Below are positions 53,530 to 62,617 of a DNA stretch of 64,000 bases, in pieces (position 1 is the stretch's first letter; each line of letters begins with the position of its first letter). Below the pieces are notes generated by a model, which did not search any database, was not told the origin of the DNA, and worked only from the letters and a program-made list of their open reading frames with translations. The stretch is taken from contig NZ_LMJJ01000015.1 of NCBI RefSeq assembly GCF_001429285.1, forward strand, positions 358 to 64,357. The letters run 5' to 3'. The position numbers and the translations under genes are program-made. Origin of the DNA: Ensifer sp. Root278. Lineage in GTDB: Bacteria; Pseudomonadota; Alphaproteobacteria; Rhizobiales; Rhizobiaceae.

Positions 53530-54520
53530 CCACGCCTGGGCGCTGATCTTTCTGCCTCTGCCCTTCGTCGTCTGGGGGCTGCTTCCGCCCTACCGCGAGC
53601 AATCGGCCGCCGTCAGAATACCTTTCTTCAAGGACATTACGGCCGCCGCCAATCTCGGGCCGACCGAGGGCTCCGTCGTCCCAAGGACCAATCTCGGCCA
53701 GAAGGTGATTGCGCCCATCTGCTGGGCCCTGATCGTAGTGGCGCTGGCGCGGCCGCAATATGTCGAGCCGCCAATCGAAAAGACCGAGCCACAGCGCGAC
53801 CTGATGCTGGCGATCGATCTTTCGCAGTCGATGGACACGCGGGATTTTCGCGATCCCTCCGGCAATCTGCAGACCCGCGTCGAGGCGGTGCACAAGGTTG
53901 TCGCCGACTTCATCGACCGGCGGCCGGACGACCGGCTCGGCCTGATCGCCTTCGGTGACGCGCCCTATCCGCTGGTGCCGTTCACGCTCGACCACAAGAC
54001 GGTCAAGCTGATGCTGGCCGCCAGCCTGCCCGGCATGGCGGGCCCGCGCACTGCGGTCGGCGACGCGATTGGGCTCGCGATCAAGATGTTCGACGCCAGC
54101 ACCGCGCCCGACAAGGTGATGATCCTCTTGACCGACGGCAACGACACCGCCAGCAAGATGCCGCCCGACAAGGCCGCCAGCATCGCCGCCGACCGGAACG
54201 TGGTGATCCACACCGTGGGGATTGGTGACCCCAGTGCGCAAGGCGAGCAGAAGCTCGATACGGTAACCCTTCAGGGTATCGCCGAGACGACGAAGGGCCG
54301 CTACTTCTTCGGCCAGGACCAGGCGGGCCTGCAGAACATCTATGAACTGCTCGATCAACTGACACCGGCGAACCAGAAGACACTCTCCTGGCGGCCGCGG
54401 ATAGAACTGTTCCACTACCCGCTTGGCGCAGCACTGCTGATCGTCCTCGCCTACCACGCCATCATGTGGCTCCTCTCTTCGCTTGCCGAGCGCCGCCGGC
54501 GGCAGGAGGCAGCGCCATGA
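53516..54520 (+). CDS. VWA-domain membrane protein (BatA-like)
   Basis: 334 residues from the ATG at 53516, which overlaps the DUF4381 stop. Two N-terminal membrane segments, then a VWA domain whose MIDAS motif is intact (MLAIDLSQSMDTRD), with LLTDGNDTASK further on, and a C-terminal membrane segment (LGAALLIVLAYHAIMWLL). It forms the expected periplasm- or membrane-facing partner of MoxR. An ATGA overlap couples it to the next gene. Confidence 0.9.
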   Translation: MYVLDHAWALIFLPLPFVVWGLLPPYREQSAAVRIPFFKDITAAANLGPTEGSVVPRTNLGQKVIAPICWALIVVALARPQYVEPPIEKTEPQRDLMLAIDLSQSMDTRDFRDPSGNLQTRVEAVHKVVADFIDRRPDDRLGLIAFGDAPYPLVPFTLDHKTVKLMLAASLPGMAGPRTAVGDAIGLAIKMFDASTAPDKVMILLTDGNDTASKMPPDKAASIAADRNVVIHTVGIGDPSAQGEQKLDTVTLQGIAETTKGRYFFGQDQAGLQNIYELLDQLTPANQKTLSWRPRIELFHYPLGAALLIVLAYHAIMWLLSSLAERRRRQEAAP

Positions 54521-56088
54521 TCGCGGACTTCCACTTCCTGAGACCGCTTTGGCTGCTGGCACTGCTCGCCGCCCCCCTGCTCGTCTACCTCGTCAGCCGG
54601 CGCGGCGATGTCCGCTCGCAATGGCAAGGCATGATCGCGCCGCACTTGCTCGATCACCTGTTGATCGAGAAGGGTGGCAAGCGGCGCCTCCAGCCCGTAC
54701 ACATCACCGCAGCGCTGATCGCCGTTGCGGCCATTGCTGCCGCCGGTCCGACCTGGCAGCGCGAGCGCCCGCCCTTCGTCGAGGACACCGCGCCGCTGGC
54801 GATCGCCATCGACCTCAACCCGACCATGAACGCGACGGACATCTCGCCGACGCGGCTCGAACGCGTCAAGCTCAAGGTCCAGGATATTTTGAGCCTCAGA
54901 AAGGGTTCGCGCACGGCGCTCTTCGCCTATGCCGGCTCCGCCCATATGGTGCTGCCGCTGAGCGACGATGCGGCACTGGTCAAGACCTATCTCGCGGCAC
55001 TCTCGCCTCAGATCATGCCGGTAGAAGGCAAAGATACGGCAAAGGCCCTGCAGGAGGTCGAGAAAGCCCTGGCCAATGAAACCGCGCCTGGCACGATCCT
55101 GTTCATGACCGACGGGGTCGAGCGCTCCGCCTTTCAGGCGTTCAGCCAGTATCAGGGCCGCAACGCGGTGATGGTGCTCGGCATCGGCACGGTAGAAGGC
55201 GGCCCGGTGAAGACAGCCGACGGTGGGTTCCTGACCGACGCGACCGGCAGTCATGTTCGCTCCAAGCTGGATGTCGACAGCCTGAAGGCGTTGCAGTCCG
55301 CATCTAAGGCCGAGGTTGCCACCGTGACAGCTGATGATGCCGACGTGCGCTGGATCGTCAGGCGCATCCAGACCAACTTTGCCGCAAAGACCGCCGAGGG
55401 GCTGACCCGCTGGCACGATGCCGGCTGGTGGCTGACGATCCCGGTCGCCGTCTTCGGGCTGTTCTGGTTCCGGCGCGGCTGGACCGTGCGCTGGGCCGTC
55501 TATCTGCTCGCCATCAGCCTGCTCATGAGCAACGAGCGGGCGGAGGCGGCCGATAACCGCTTCCTCGATCTCTGGCTGACGCCGGACCAGCAGGGCCGTC
55601 GCGCCTTCGAGCAGGGCGACTTCCAGGGTGCGGCCGAAAAATTCGCCGATCCCACCTGGCGCGGATCGGCGCTCTACCGGGCCGGCCGTTTCCAGGATGC
55701 GATCGACGCCTTTGCCGAAACCGATACGGCCGAGAGCTACTACAACCAGGGCAACGCCCTGATGCACCTCGACAAGGCGGAAGAGGCGATCACCGTCTAT
55801 AAGCAGGCATTGAAACGCCGCCCCGACTGGCCGGACGCGAAAAGGAACCTGGCGGCTGCCGAAAAATTCAAGGCCGACAAGGACAAGCAGGAACAGGACG
55901 CACAGCAGGAACAGGCGGGCATGGACCCCGACCAGGTCCAGTTCGACGAAAAGGGCAAGAAAGGCACGGAGGCGACGATCCAGGGTGGACCACAGACGGC
56001 GGACATGTGGATGCGCAACATCCAGGTCTCGCCCGCCGAGCTGCTCGCGCGTAAATTCGCGATCGAGGCAAAGGAGGCGACACCGTGA
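54517..56088 (+). CDS. VWA-TPR membrane protein (BatB/BatC-like fusion)
   Basis: 523 residues from the ATG at 54517. N-terminal membrane segment, a VWA domain in which the MIDAS motif is altered (DLNPTMNATD instead of DxSxS), then membrane segments near 310-345 and a TPR-like region (YYNQGNALMHLDKAEEAITV) with an acidic Gln-rich tail. It combines the BatB and BatC roles. The altered metal site may mean a structural rather than ligand-binding VWA. Its stop overlaps the GTG start of BatD. Confidence 0.88.
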   Translation: MIADFHFLRPLWLLALLAAPLLVYLVSRRGDVRSQWQGMIAPHLLDHLLIEKGGKRRLQPVHITAALIAVAAIAAAGPTWQRERPPFVEDTAPLAIAIDLNPTMNATDISPTRLERVKLKVQDILSLRKGSRTALFAYAGSAHMVLPLSDDAALVKTYLAALSPQIMPVEGKDTAKALQEVEKALANETAPGTILFMTDGVERSAFQAFSQYQGRNAVMVLGIGTVEGGPVKTADGGFLTDATGSHVRSKLDVDSLKALQSASKAEVATVTADDADVRWIVRRIQTNFAAKTAEGLTRWHDAGWWLTIPVAVFGLFWFRRGWTVRWAVYLLAISLLMSNERAEAADNRFLDLWLTPDQQGRRAFEQGDFQGAAEKFADPTWRGSALYRAGRFQDAIDAFAETDTAESYYNQGNALMHLDKAEEAITVYKQALKRRPDWPDAKRNLAAAEKFKADKDKQEQDAQQEQAGMDPDQVQFDEKGKKGTEATIQGGPQTADMWMRNIQVSPAELLARKFAIEAKEATP

Positions 56089-57455
56089 GTGCCTTGCCCC
56101 GAATGCCTCGGTTACTGGTCTGGCTCGTTGGCCTGTCGCTCTGGCTTTCGGGCGAAGCGCTCGCCGCCAACCCCTTCGCGCGCGCCACGCTCGCGACCAA
56201 GGGCACGATCTATGCCGGGCAGCAGATTGAGATCGACATCGACGTGTTCGTGCCGAACTACTTCCTGACGCCGCCGCAGTTTCCGCTGTTCGATCTTCGG
56301 GGTGCGGTGGTCACCATGCCCGACGACCGCGGCTTGAACCTCAACGAGACTGTCGATGGCGAGGCCTTTTCCGGCATCCGCAAAACCTATGTGATCACAC
56401 CACAGGCGGCAGGTAATTACGCCCTGCCGACAATCGTGATCCCTTTTGGCTATGCCGCCGTGCCGGGCCAAACGACACAGGGTAAGGTTACCGTACCACG
56501 GCTCAAATTTACCGTGGAAGCGGTACCAGGAAGTGCCGGCGGCACGCCCGGCGTCACCGCTGGCGAAATCACCATCACGCAGACATTCGACCGCGACCCA
56601 GCCGGCCTGCATGCGGGCGATGCGCTTGTGCGCACGGTCACCACCCGCGCGGCCGGCCTCGCGCCGATGATGATCCCCGAGCCCAGCTTGAAGGCTCCAG
56701 AGGGCGTGCAGATTTATCAGCACGATCCGGTACTCTCCGAGGAACGCACGCCGCGCGGCGAGATCGCCGCGGGACTGCGCAAGGACACTGCAACCTACGT
56801 CTTTGCCGAGCCGGGCACCTTCTCTCTGGCGGCAATCACATTGGAGTGGTTCAATCCTCAGACCGGAAAGGCCGAAACCGCTGAGGCCGATGGCGCGGAA
56901 GTGGTCGTCGGTGCCGGGCCGGCAACGAAGCTTGCCATCGCGCCGCCCGCTCCTCCGCCGACAAAGGAACCCTTCGATTGGCTCTGGTGGGTCTTCGCGA
57001 CGGCCACTGTTCTCGCCGTCGCCATTGTCATCCAGTTCGCCGCCAATCTGTTCGGACGGCTGGAAACCTGGATCGATGCGGCCATGACGCGCAAGGCGCA
57101 GTCGGAGGAGACGGCCTTCCGCCATGTTCTCGACGCCTGCCGCGACCACGACAGAGCGCGGCTGGACGCGGCACTCGATCGTTGGTCGCGCAAGACCGGC
57201 AATGTACCGCTTGCGAAATGGTTCGACCGGTTTGCCGACCCGGAGACGAGGGTCGCTTTCGCTCGGCACCGAAAGAGCCGCTACGGCACTCCGCAATTCC
57301 ACCACGAGCGACCAGATTTCTCCCGGCTGCGAAGTGGATTGAAGTCGGCGCGACGACGCTGGCTGGAAGAATTCTCCGACGACGGCGACGAAGCGGTTGA
57401 TGAATTGCCCGAGCTCAACCCGGTGTTCGACAGCGCCTTGCGGCAGAACCGCTGA
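56085..57455 (+). CDS. BatD-like membrane protein
   Basis: 456 residues from a GTG that overlaps the preceding stop. Signal peptide (LLVWLVGLSLWLSGEALA), long Ig-like periplasmic region (ATKGTIYAGQQIEIDIDVFV, IKTFDRDPAGLHAGDALVRTVT-like strands), one membrane segment (DWLWWVFATATVLAVAIVIQ, about 299-318) and a cytoplasmic helical tail. The BatD family completes the MoxR complex. It ends the operon. Confidence 0.88.
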   Translation: MSALPRMPRLLVWLVGLSLWLSGEALAANPFARATLATKGTIYAGQQIEIDIDVFVPNYFLTPPQFPLFDLRGAVVTMPDDRGLNLNETVDGEAFSGIRKTYVITPQAAGNYALPTIVIPFGYAAVPGQTTQGKVTVPRLKFTVEAVPGSAGGTPGVTAGEITITQTFDRDPAGLHAGDALVRTVTTRAAGLAPMMIPEPSLKAPEGVQIYQHDPVLSEERTPRGEIAAGLRKDTATYVFAEPGTFSLAAITLEWFNPQTGKAETAEADGAEVVVGAGPATKLAIAPPAPPPTKEPFDWLWWVFATATVLAVAIVIQFAANLFGRLETWIDAAMTRKAQSEETAFRHVLDACRDHDRARLDAALDRWSRKTGNVPLAKWFDRFADPETRVAFARHRKSRYGTPQFHHERPDFSRLRSGLKSARRRWLEEFSDDGDEAVDELPELNPVFDSALRQNR

Positions 57456-57494
57456 AGCCCTGTGAGGCGGCGCGTTACGCGTCCTCCGTGCCTT

Positions 57495-57512
57495 CGTAAC
57501 TGTTACGTACTT
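57495..57512 (+). promoter_or_regulatory. Shared 18-bp element, copy 5
   Basis: It reads CGTAACTGTTACGTACTT, 96 bases before the arylsulfatase start codon. The first 13 bases are a perfect dyad. Confidence 0.65.
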
Positions 57513-57608
57513 ACCTGAGGTCGCATTCCCGCGAAGATTGCATCGGTAAATTCGAAACTTTGCCTGCATTCCGAGAGCGATTTGTTTGCGGCCTCAGGGA
57601 GACTTGAA

Positions 57609-59252
57609 ATGAGTATCGATTTGAAGACCAGGCTTGGGCGGCTCGCGGCGTGCGCCGTCGAGCGGTCGATGAAGCCGAAAGCGCTGGCGCTCGCCGGCAC
57701 CGTGCTGATGTCGACCATCACCGCTTCGGCACCGTCGGCCTTTGCGCAGGATGCCGCCAAGCCGAACATCCTCGTGATCTTCGGCGACGATATCGGCCAG
57801 ACCAACATCAGCGCCTATTCCTTCGGCGTCGTCGGTTACAAGACCCCGAATATCGACCGGATCGCGCGCGACGGCATGGTGTTCACCGACTATTACGCTG
57901 AGAACAGCTGCACCGCCGGCCGCTCCACCTTTATCACCGGCCAGACGGTGCTGCGCACAGGCATGTCCAAGGTCGGCGTTCCCGGTGCCCCCGTCGGCAT
58001 TCAAGACCGTGACGTAACGATCGCCCAGGCGCTGAAGCCGCTCGGCTACGCCACCGGCCAGTTCGGCAAGAACCATCTCGGCGACCAGGACCGCTTCCTG
58101 CCGACAGCCCACGGCTTTGACGAGTTCTTCGGCAACCTCTATCACCTGAATGCCGAAGAGGAGCCCGAGCGGCCCTACTGGCCGAAGGACGATCCCGCGT
58201 TCCTCAAGTCCTACGCGCCGCGCGGCGTGCTGCATTCCTTCGCCGACGGCAAGGTGGAGGACACCGGCGCGCTCAACAGCAAGCGCATGGAAACGATCGA
58301 CGACGAGACGACCGCCGCAGCGATAGAGTTCATCAAGAAACAGACGGAAGCGAAGAAACCTTTCTTCACCTGGATGAACACGACGCGCATGCACCTCTTC
58401 ACCCATGTGCGCGACCAATACAAGGGCCAGAGCGGTATGCCCGGCAACGACTATGCCGATGGCATGATCGAGCACGACAACGATGTCGGCAAGCTTCTGG
58501 ACCTGCTCGACGAATTGAAGATCGCCGACAATACCATCGTCGTCTACACAACCGACAACGGCCCGAACCAGTTCTCCTGGCCGGACGCGGCAACCACACC
58601 GTTCCGCAGTGAGAAGGACAGCAACTGGGAAGGCGCCTTCCGTGTCCCGGCGATGGTCCGCTGGCCGGGCAAGATCAAGCCCGGCGTCTCCACCGACATG
58701 TTCTCCGGTCTCGACTGGTTCCCGACACTGCTTGCAGCAGCCGGTGACAAGGACATCAAGGAGCGGCTCTTGAAGGGCGCCGACCTCGGCGGCAAGACGT
58801 TCAAGGTGCATCTCGACGGCTACAACCAGTTGCCCTACCTCACCGGCGAACAGCCGAAGAGCGCGCGCAACGAGTTCTATTACTTCAATGACGACGCCAA
58901 GCTCGTCGGCATGCGCTGGGACAATTGGAAAGCCGTCTTCTGCGAAATGCGCAAGCCCGGTGGCTTCGACGTCTGGCAGGATCCTTTCACCTGCCTGCGC
59001 GTTCCAAAGATCTTCAACCTGCGCATGGACCCTTACGAGCGGGCCGATATCGTCTCTGATCAGTACAACGACTGGCGGACGAAAAACGCTTATCTCTTCG
59101 CCGAAGCGGTGGGGAAATCGGCGGCATTCCTCGAAACCTTCGTCGCGTATCCGCCAAGCCAGAAGCCGGCAAGCTTCTCAGTCGACCAGATCGAAGAAAG
59201 CGTGCACCAGAAGATCGACGAGATCCTGGCGAAGACCCAGCCGGCACAGTAA
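57609..59252 (+). CDS. Arylsulfatase (formylglycine-dependent)
   Basis: 547 residues from the ATG at 57609 (CAGGGAGAC upstream; an in-frame ATG at 57669 is possible). A signal peptide (LALAGTVLMSTITASAPSAFAQ, cut before Asp48) follows a 20-residue lead. Metal-binding FGDDIGQ (about 58-64), and the modification site NSCTAGRSTF with Cys101 as the CxAxR formylglycine precursor, are intact; TTDNGPNQFSWPD carries the second metal-binding Asp/Asn. It hydrolyses sulfate esters in the periplasm. FGE encoded at 49786-50757 is the likely activator. Confidence 0.93.
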   Translation: MSIDLKTRLGRLAACAVERSMKPKALALAGTVLMSTITASAPSAFAQDAAKPNILVIFGDDIGQTNISAYSFGVVGYKTPNIDRIARDGMVFTDYYAENSCTAGRSTFITGQTVLRTGMSKVGVPGAPVGIQDRDVTIAQALKPLGYATGQFGKNHLGDQDRFLPTAHGFDEFFGNLYHLNAEEEPERPYWPKDDPAFLKSYAPRGVLHSFADGKVEDTGALNSKRMETIDDETTAAAIEFIKKQTEAKKPFFTWMNTTRMHLFTHVRDQYKGQSGMPGNDYADGMIEHDNDVGKLLDLLDELKIADNTIVVYTTDNGPNQFSWPDAATTPFRSEKDSNWEGAFRVPAMVRWPGKIKPGVSTDMFSGLDWFPTLLAAAGDKDIKERLLKGADLGGKTFKVHLDGYNQLPYLTGEQPKSARNEFYYFNDDAKLVGMRWDNWKAVFCEMRKPGGFDVWQDPFTCLRVPKIFNLRMDPYERADIVSDQYNDWRTKNAYLFAEAVGKSAAFLETFVAYPPSQKPASFSVDQIEESVHQKIDEILAKTQPAQ

Positions 59253-59260
59253 CGCTCTCG

Positions 59261-59293
59261 AGAAGGCGGCGCCCCGCACCGCCTTCTCTTTCA
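59261..59293 (+). terminator. Intrinsic terminator after the arylsulfatase
   Basis: GAGAAGGCGG (59261-59270) pairs perfectly with CCGCCTTCTC (59280-59289) around a nine-base loop, followed by TTTC. It ends the arylsulfatase transcript. Confidence 0.75.
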
Positions 59294-59318
59294 CCTTTGC
59301 TAAGAATGGCGTGCCGCG

Positions 59319-61874
59319 ATGACGAAGAACATTCAGCCCGCTCGAACGATCGCCTACGAGGAGTCGATTGAAGACCCTTTGGCGAGACCGCGGGCACACG
59401 TCGCGCCGGCAATCGCCGCCTTCATGCTCTTCCTCTCCGGCACCGCGGCGCTGATCTTCCAGGTTCTCTGGATCAAGCAGCTCTCGCTCATCACCGGTAT
59501 TGATGTCCATGCGGTCAGCACCGGGGTCAGCGCCTTCTTTCTCGGCCTGGCGCTCGGCAGCTTCGCCCTCGGGCGCATTGGCGACCGCTCCCGACAGCCG
59601 CTCCGCCTCTATGCCCTGCTCGAAACCGGTGTGGCCGTGCTCGGCGCCGGCGTCACCCTCATCCTTTCCCATATCGCGCCGCTCTTCGTCGCAATCGAGG
59701 ACACCACAGCATTCGCCGCCTGGGCCCTGCTGATCCTGATCGTCGCGACCCCCGCCTTCCTGATGGGCGGCACCCTTCCCTTGCTGTTACGAGCGCTCAA
59801 AGGGGCGCCGGGAGGCGTCGGCGCAAAGGGCGGCCGGCTCTATGCCGCCAACACGCTCGGCGCCATCCTCGGCTGCCTTGCGGTCTCTTTCGTCCTCATC
59901 CCCACTCTCGGCGTGCAGGCAAGCGGCCTTGCGGCCGCCGGCCTCGGGCTTGGCGCCGCGGCGATCGCACTTTCGCTAAGCACGACCGGGATCCGCGAAG
60001 ACGCGCAAGCTGATATGTCGATACCGTCGCAGGGCACCGGTGGTTCAAGGTTGGCGCTGCCCCTCTACGCGATCGCCGGCGGCATCGCCCTCGGCTATGA
60101 GGTCGCCTGGTCGCAGGCGATCGTGCAATTCATCTCCACCCGTTCCTTTGCCTTTTCGGTGGTGCTTGCCACCTATCTCGCCGGGCTGGCGCTCGGCGCC
60201 GCACTCTTTGCGCGCCGGACCGACCGCCTGTCGGATCCCTGGAGTGCCTTCGGCCTGCTCATCACGCTGGCCGGCCTCGTGGCGCTGGCCGAGCTTGCCC
60301 TGCTCGGCCCCTGGCTGACGGCGTTGCAGGCCAGCGCGGAAGCAGCCATTGCCGGTATCACTGGCAGCATCTTTGCCGGCATGTGCGCACGCTTCCTCGT
60401 CGCGGCGCTCACGATCGTCTTCGTCCCGACGCTGATCCTCGGCGCCGCCTTCCCGGTCGCCCTGCGGCTCGCCGTCGATCCTCATCATGTCGGTCGCGAC
60501 ACCGGGCGCGTTCTGGCGCTCAACACACTCGGCGGCATCGCCGGCACGCTCCTGACCGGCTTCGTGCTGATTCCGTCGTTCGGCATCGTCAGAAGCTTCG
60601 CCGTTCTCGCCGTCGCCGCAGCCATCATCGGCGTCATCGCAGCCAGCCGCGGGGCAACCGGCTGGAAGGGTTGGCGCCTTGCGGCGCCAGCGCTCGGCGT
60701 CGTCACCGTGCTGATCGCCGTGATGGTGCCATCGGACCGGCTGGCCACCTTGCTCAATCTCTCACGCGGCAACGGCACGATCGTCTCCTATGAGGAGGGC
60801 CTCGGTGCGACGGTCGCCGTCATCGAACAGGGCCAGCCGGACCGGCGCTTCCGCCGCCTCTATATCCAGGGCGTCTCCAACACCGGCGACGCCATGCCGT
60901 CGCTGCGCTACATGCGGCTGCAGGCGCTCTTGCCGCTCATGATCCACAAGGGCGAGCCGAAATCGGCGCTCGTCATCGGGCTTGGCACCGGCATTACCGC
61001 CGGCTCATTGCTCGCCTATCCCGACCTCGACCGACGCGTCGCCGCCGAACTGCTGCCGTCGGTCGCCCGCGCCTCGACCTTGTTTGCCGGCAATTTCAAC
61101 GCGGCAGGGGATAGCCGCCTCGAAGTGCGTGTCGCGGACGGTCGCCGCGAACTGATGCGAAGCGCGGAGCGCTACGATCTCATCACGCTGGAACCGCCAC
61201 CACCATCGGCTGCCGGCGTCGTCAATCTCTATTCGTCCGACTTCTACAAGCTGGCGCGTGGGCGCCTCGCGCCAAACGGTCTTGTTGCGCAATGGCTGCC
61301 GATCGCCACCCAGAACGACGAGTACACGCGCGCGCTCGTGCGCAGTTTCCTCGACAGTTTCCCGCATGCCTCGCTCTGGTCGACGGAACTGCACGAGATG
61401 CTGCTCATCGGCTCCGTCGAACCACAGGCGCTCGACGTCGCGCGCATCACCAAACGCATGGCCGACCCGTCCGTCGCCGCGGCGTTCAAGGAAGTCGGCA
61501 TAGGTGGTGCAGCCGACCTGCTCGCGACCTGGATGACCGACCGCGCCGGACTTGATCGTTACGCCGGATCGGCGCAGCCTGTCACCGACGACCAGCCGCG
61601 GATCGAATATGCAAGCTGGGTTCGTCCCGGCGAGTTGCAGCGCACACTCCCAGCCGTGGTCGGCCTGCGCAGCAAGGCACCGCTCGTCGGAGCGGACGTG
61701 GCGTTCAAGAAATCCGTAGCGGACGCCCACAACCGGCTAATGCTGTTCTATCAGGCTTCGCTCAACGCCTATGCCGGCTATCGCGACGAATGGGCGCGTG
61801 ACATGGAACTGCTGATGCGCGTGGAGCCGGACAATCCCTATTACCGCTGGTTCGTTTCGAGCAGCGAGCGCTGA
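59319..61874 (+). CDS. Membrane-fused spermidine-synthase-like protein
   Basis: 851 residues. Two blocks of hydrophobic segments (about 30-225 and 240-470) resemble an MFS-like membrane part. A spermidine-synthase-like Rossmann domain follows (ALVIGLGTGITAGSLLAYPD, ADGRRELMRSAERYDLITLEPPPPSAAG, LYSSDFYKLARGRLAPNGL). The expected acidic catalytic residue of true spermidine synthases is not obvious: the loop reads LEPPPPSAAG rather than a D-D-type loop. It could be an aminopropyl- or methyltransferase acting at the membrane. A weak ribosome site precedes the ATG. It is separated from the arylsulfatase by a terminator. Confidence 0.82.
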   Translation: MTKNIQPARTIAYEESIEDPLARPRAHVAPAIAAFMLFLSGTAALIFQVLWIKQLSLITGIDVHAVSTGVSAFFLGLALGSFALGRIGDRSRQPLRLYALLETGVAVLGAGVTLILSHIAPLFVAIEDTTAFAAWALLILIVATPAFLMGGTLPLLLRALKGAPGGVGAKGGRLYAANTLGAILGCLAVSFVLIPTLGVQASGLAAAGLGLGAAAIALSLSTTGIREDAQADMSIPSQGTGGSRLALPLYAIAGGIALGYEVAWSQAIVQFISTRSFAFSVVLATYLAGLALGAALFARRTDRLSDPWSAFGLLITLAGLVALAELALLGPWLTALQASAEAAIAGITGSIFAGMCARFLVAALTIVFVPTLILGAAFPVALRLAVDPHHVGRDTGRVLALNTLGGIAGTLLTGFVLIPSFGIVRSFAVLAVAAAIIGVIAASRGATGWKGWRLAAPALGVVTVLIAVMVPSDRLATLLNLSRGNGTIVSYEEGLGATVAVIEQGQPDRRFRRLYIQGVSNTGDAMPSLRYMRLQALLPLMIHKGEPKSALVIGLGTGITAGSLLAYPDLDRRVAAELLPSVARASTLFAGNFNAAGDSRLEVRVADGRRELMRSAERYDLITLEPPPPSAAGVVNLYSSDFYKLARGRLAPNGLVAQWLPIATQNDEYTRALVRSFLDSFPHASLWSTELHEMLLIGSVEPQALDVARITKRMADPSVAAAFKEVGIGGAADLLATWMTDRAGLDRYAGSAQPVTDDQPRIEYASWVRPGELQRTLPAVVGLRSKAPLVGADVAFKKSVADAHNRLMLFYQASLNAYAGYRDEWARDMELLMRVEPDNPYYRWFVSSSER

Positions 61875-61899
61875 TTGCGCACAGCCGAATCCGGGCCCC

Positions 61900-61922
61900 C
61901 ACGCGACTGCAGTTCGCGTGGC
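61900..61922 (+). terminator. Hairpin after the spermidine-synthase-like gene
   Basis: CCACGCGA (61900-61907) and TCGCGTGG (61915-61922) pair perfectly around a seven-base loop. No T tract follows, so a rho-independent role is uncertain. Confidence 0.5.
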
Positions 61923-62080
61923 ATCGGTCGGGCTAAGATTGATTCCTGCATAATCGCGGAATAGCGCAAAATTTTTGCACGACGCGAAATACCTCCGGCA
62001 CAGATTTGCAACACAGAGGCATTGCCCACGTAGTATCCTGCCGCCGTTGTTCTGCCCTGTGGCAGACAGGGAGGCATTCC

Positions 62081-62617
62081 ATGGAAAAGACGGACAAAAA
62101 AAACACCGAAACCACCTCGCGGGCGGCAATGGATGGCGAGATCGGCATACTCGCGCGCCGCCGCATCGAGGCCGGCATCATCGCGCCGATCTATGAGGCG
62201 ATGCGCGAGGAGATCGGCGAGGAGCGCGCGCAAGCAATCCTCGACAAGGCGATCACCAAGGCCGCGATCGAAGCCGGCAGGACCTTTGCGGCAAAGACGC
62301 CTGGCGGCACCAACCTGCGCACCTTCCAGGAACTGCAGGACCTCTGGACGCAGGACGACGCGCTTGTCATCGAGGTGACCAAGGCGACGGATGAGGAATT
62401 CCACTACAATGTGAAGCGCTGTCGCTACGCCGAAACCTATCGCGAGATGGGGCTCGGCCATATCGGGCACCTGCTTTCCTGCAACCGCGACGGCGTCTTC
62501 TGTACCGGCTACGATCCGCGCATCACGCTGGAGCGCACCCAGACGGTGATGCAGGGTGCCTCCCATTGCGACTTCCGCTACAAGCTGAACAAGGACGCAC
62601 CGGAGCAGCCGAAATGA
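62081..62617 (+). CDS. L-2-amino-thiazoline-4-carboxylate hydrolase-family protein
   Basis: 178 residues from the ATG at 62081 (GGGAGGC upstream). It fits the ATC hydrolase family (PF14196): PIYEAMREEIGEERAQAILD near the N terminus and VKRCRYAETYREMGLGHIG, CNRDGVFCTGYDPRI, ERTQTVMQGASHCDFRYKL in the C-terminal half, with conserved Cys and His residues. The known reaction opens 2-amino-thiazoline-4-carboxylate to N-carbamoyl-L-cysteine. Its stop overlaps the next gene's start (ATGA), and that gene encodes the matching second enzyme. Confidence 0.85.
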   Translation: MEKTDKKNTETTSRAAMDGEIGILARRRIEAGIIAPIYEAMREEIGEERAQAILDKAITKAAIEAGRTFAAKTPGGTNLRTFQELQDLWTQDDALVIEVTKATDEEFHYNVKRCRYAETYREMGLGHIGHLLSCNRDGVFCTGYDPRITLERTQTVMQGASHCDFRYKLNKDAPEQPK

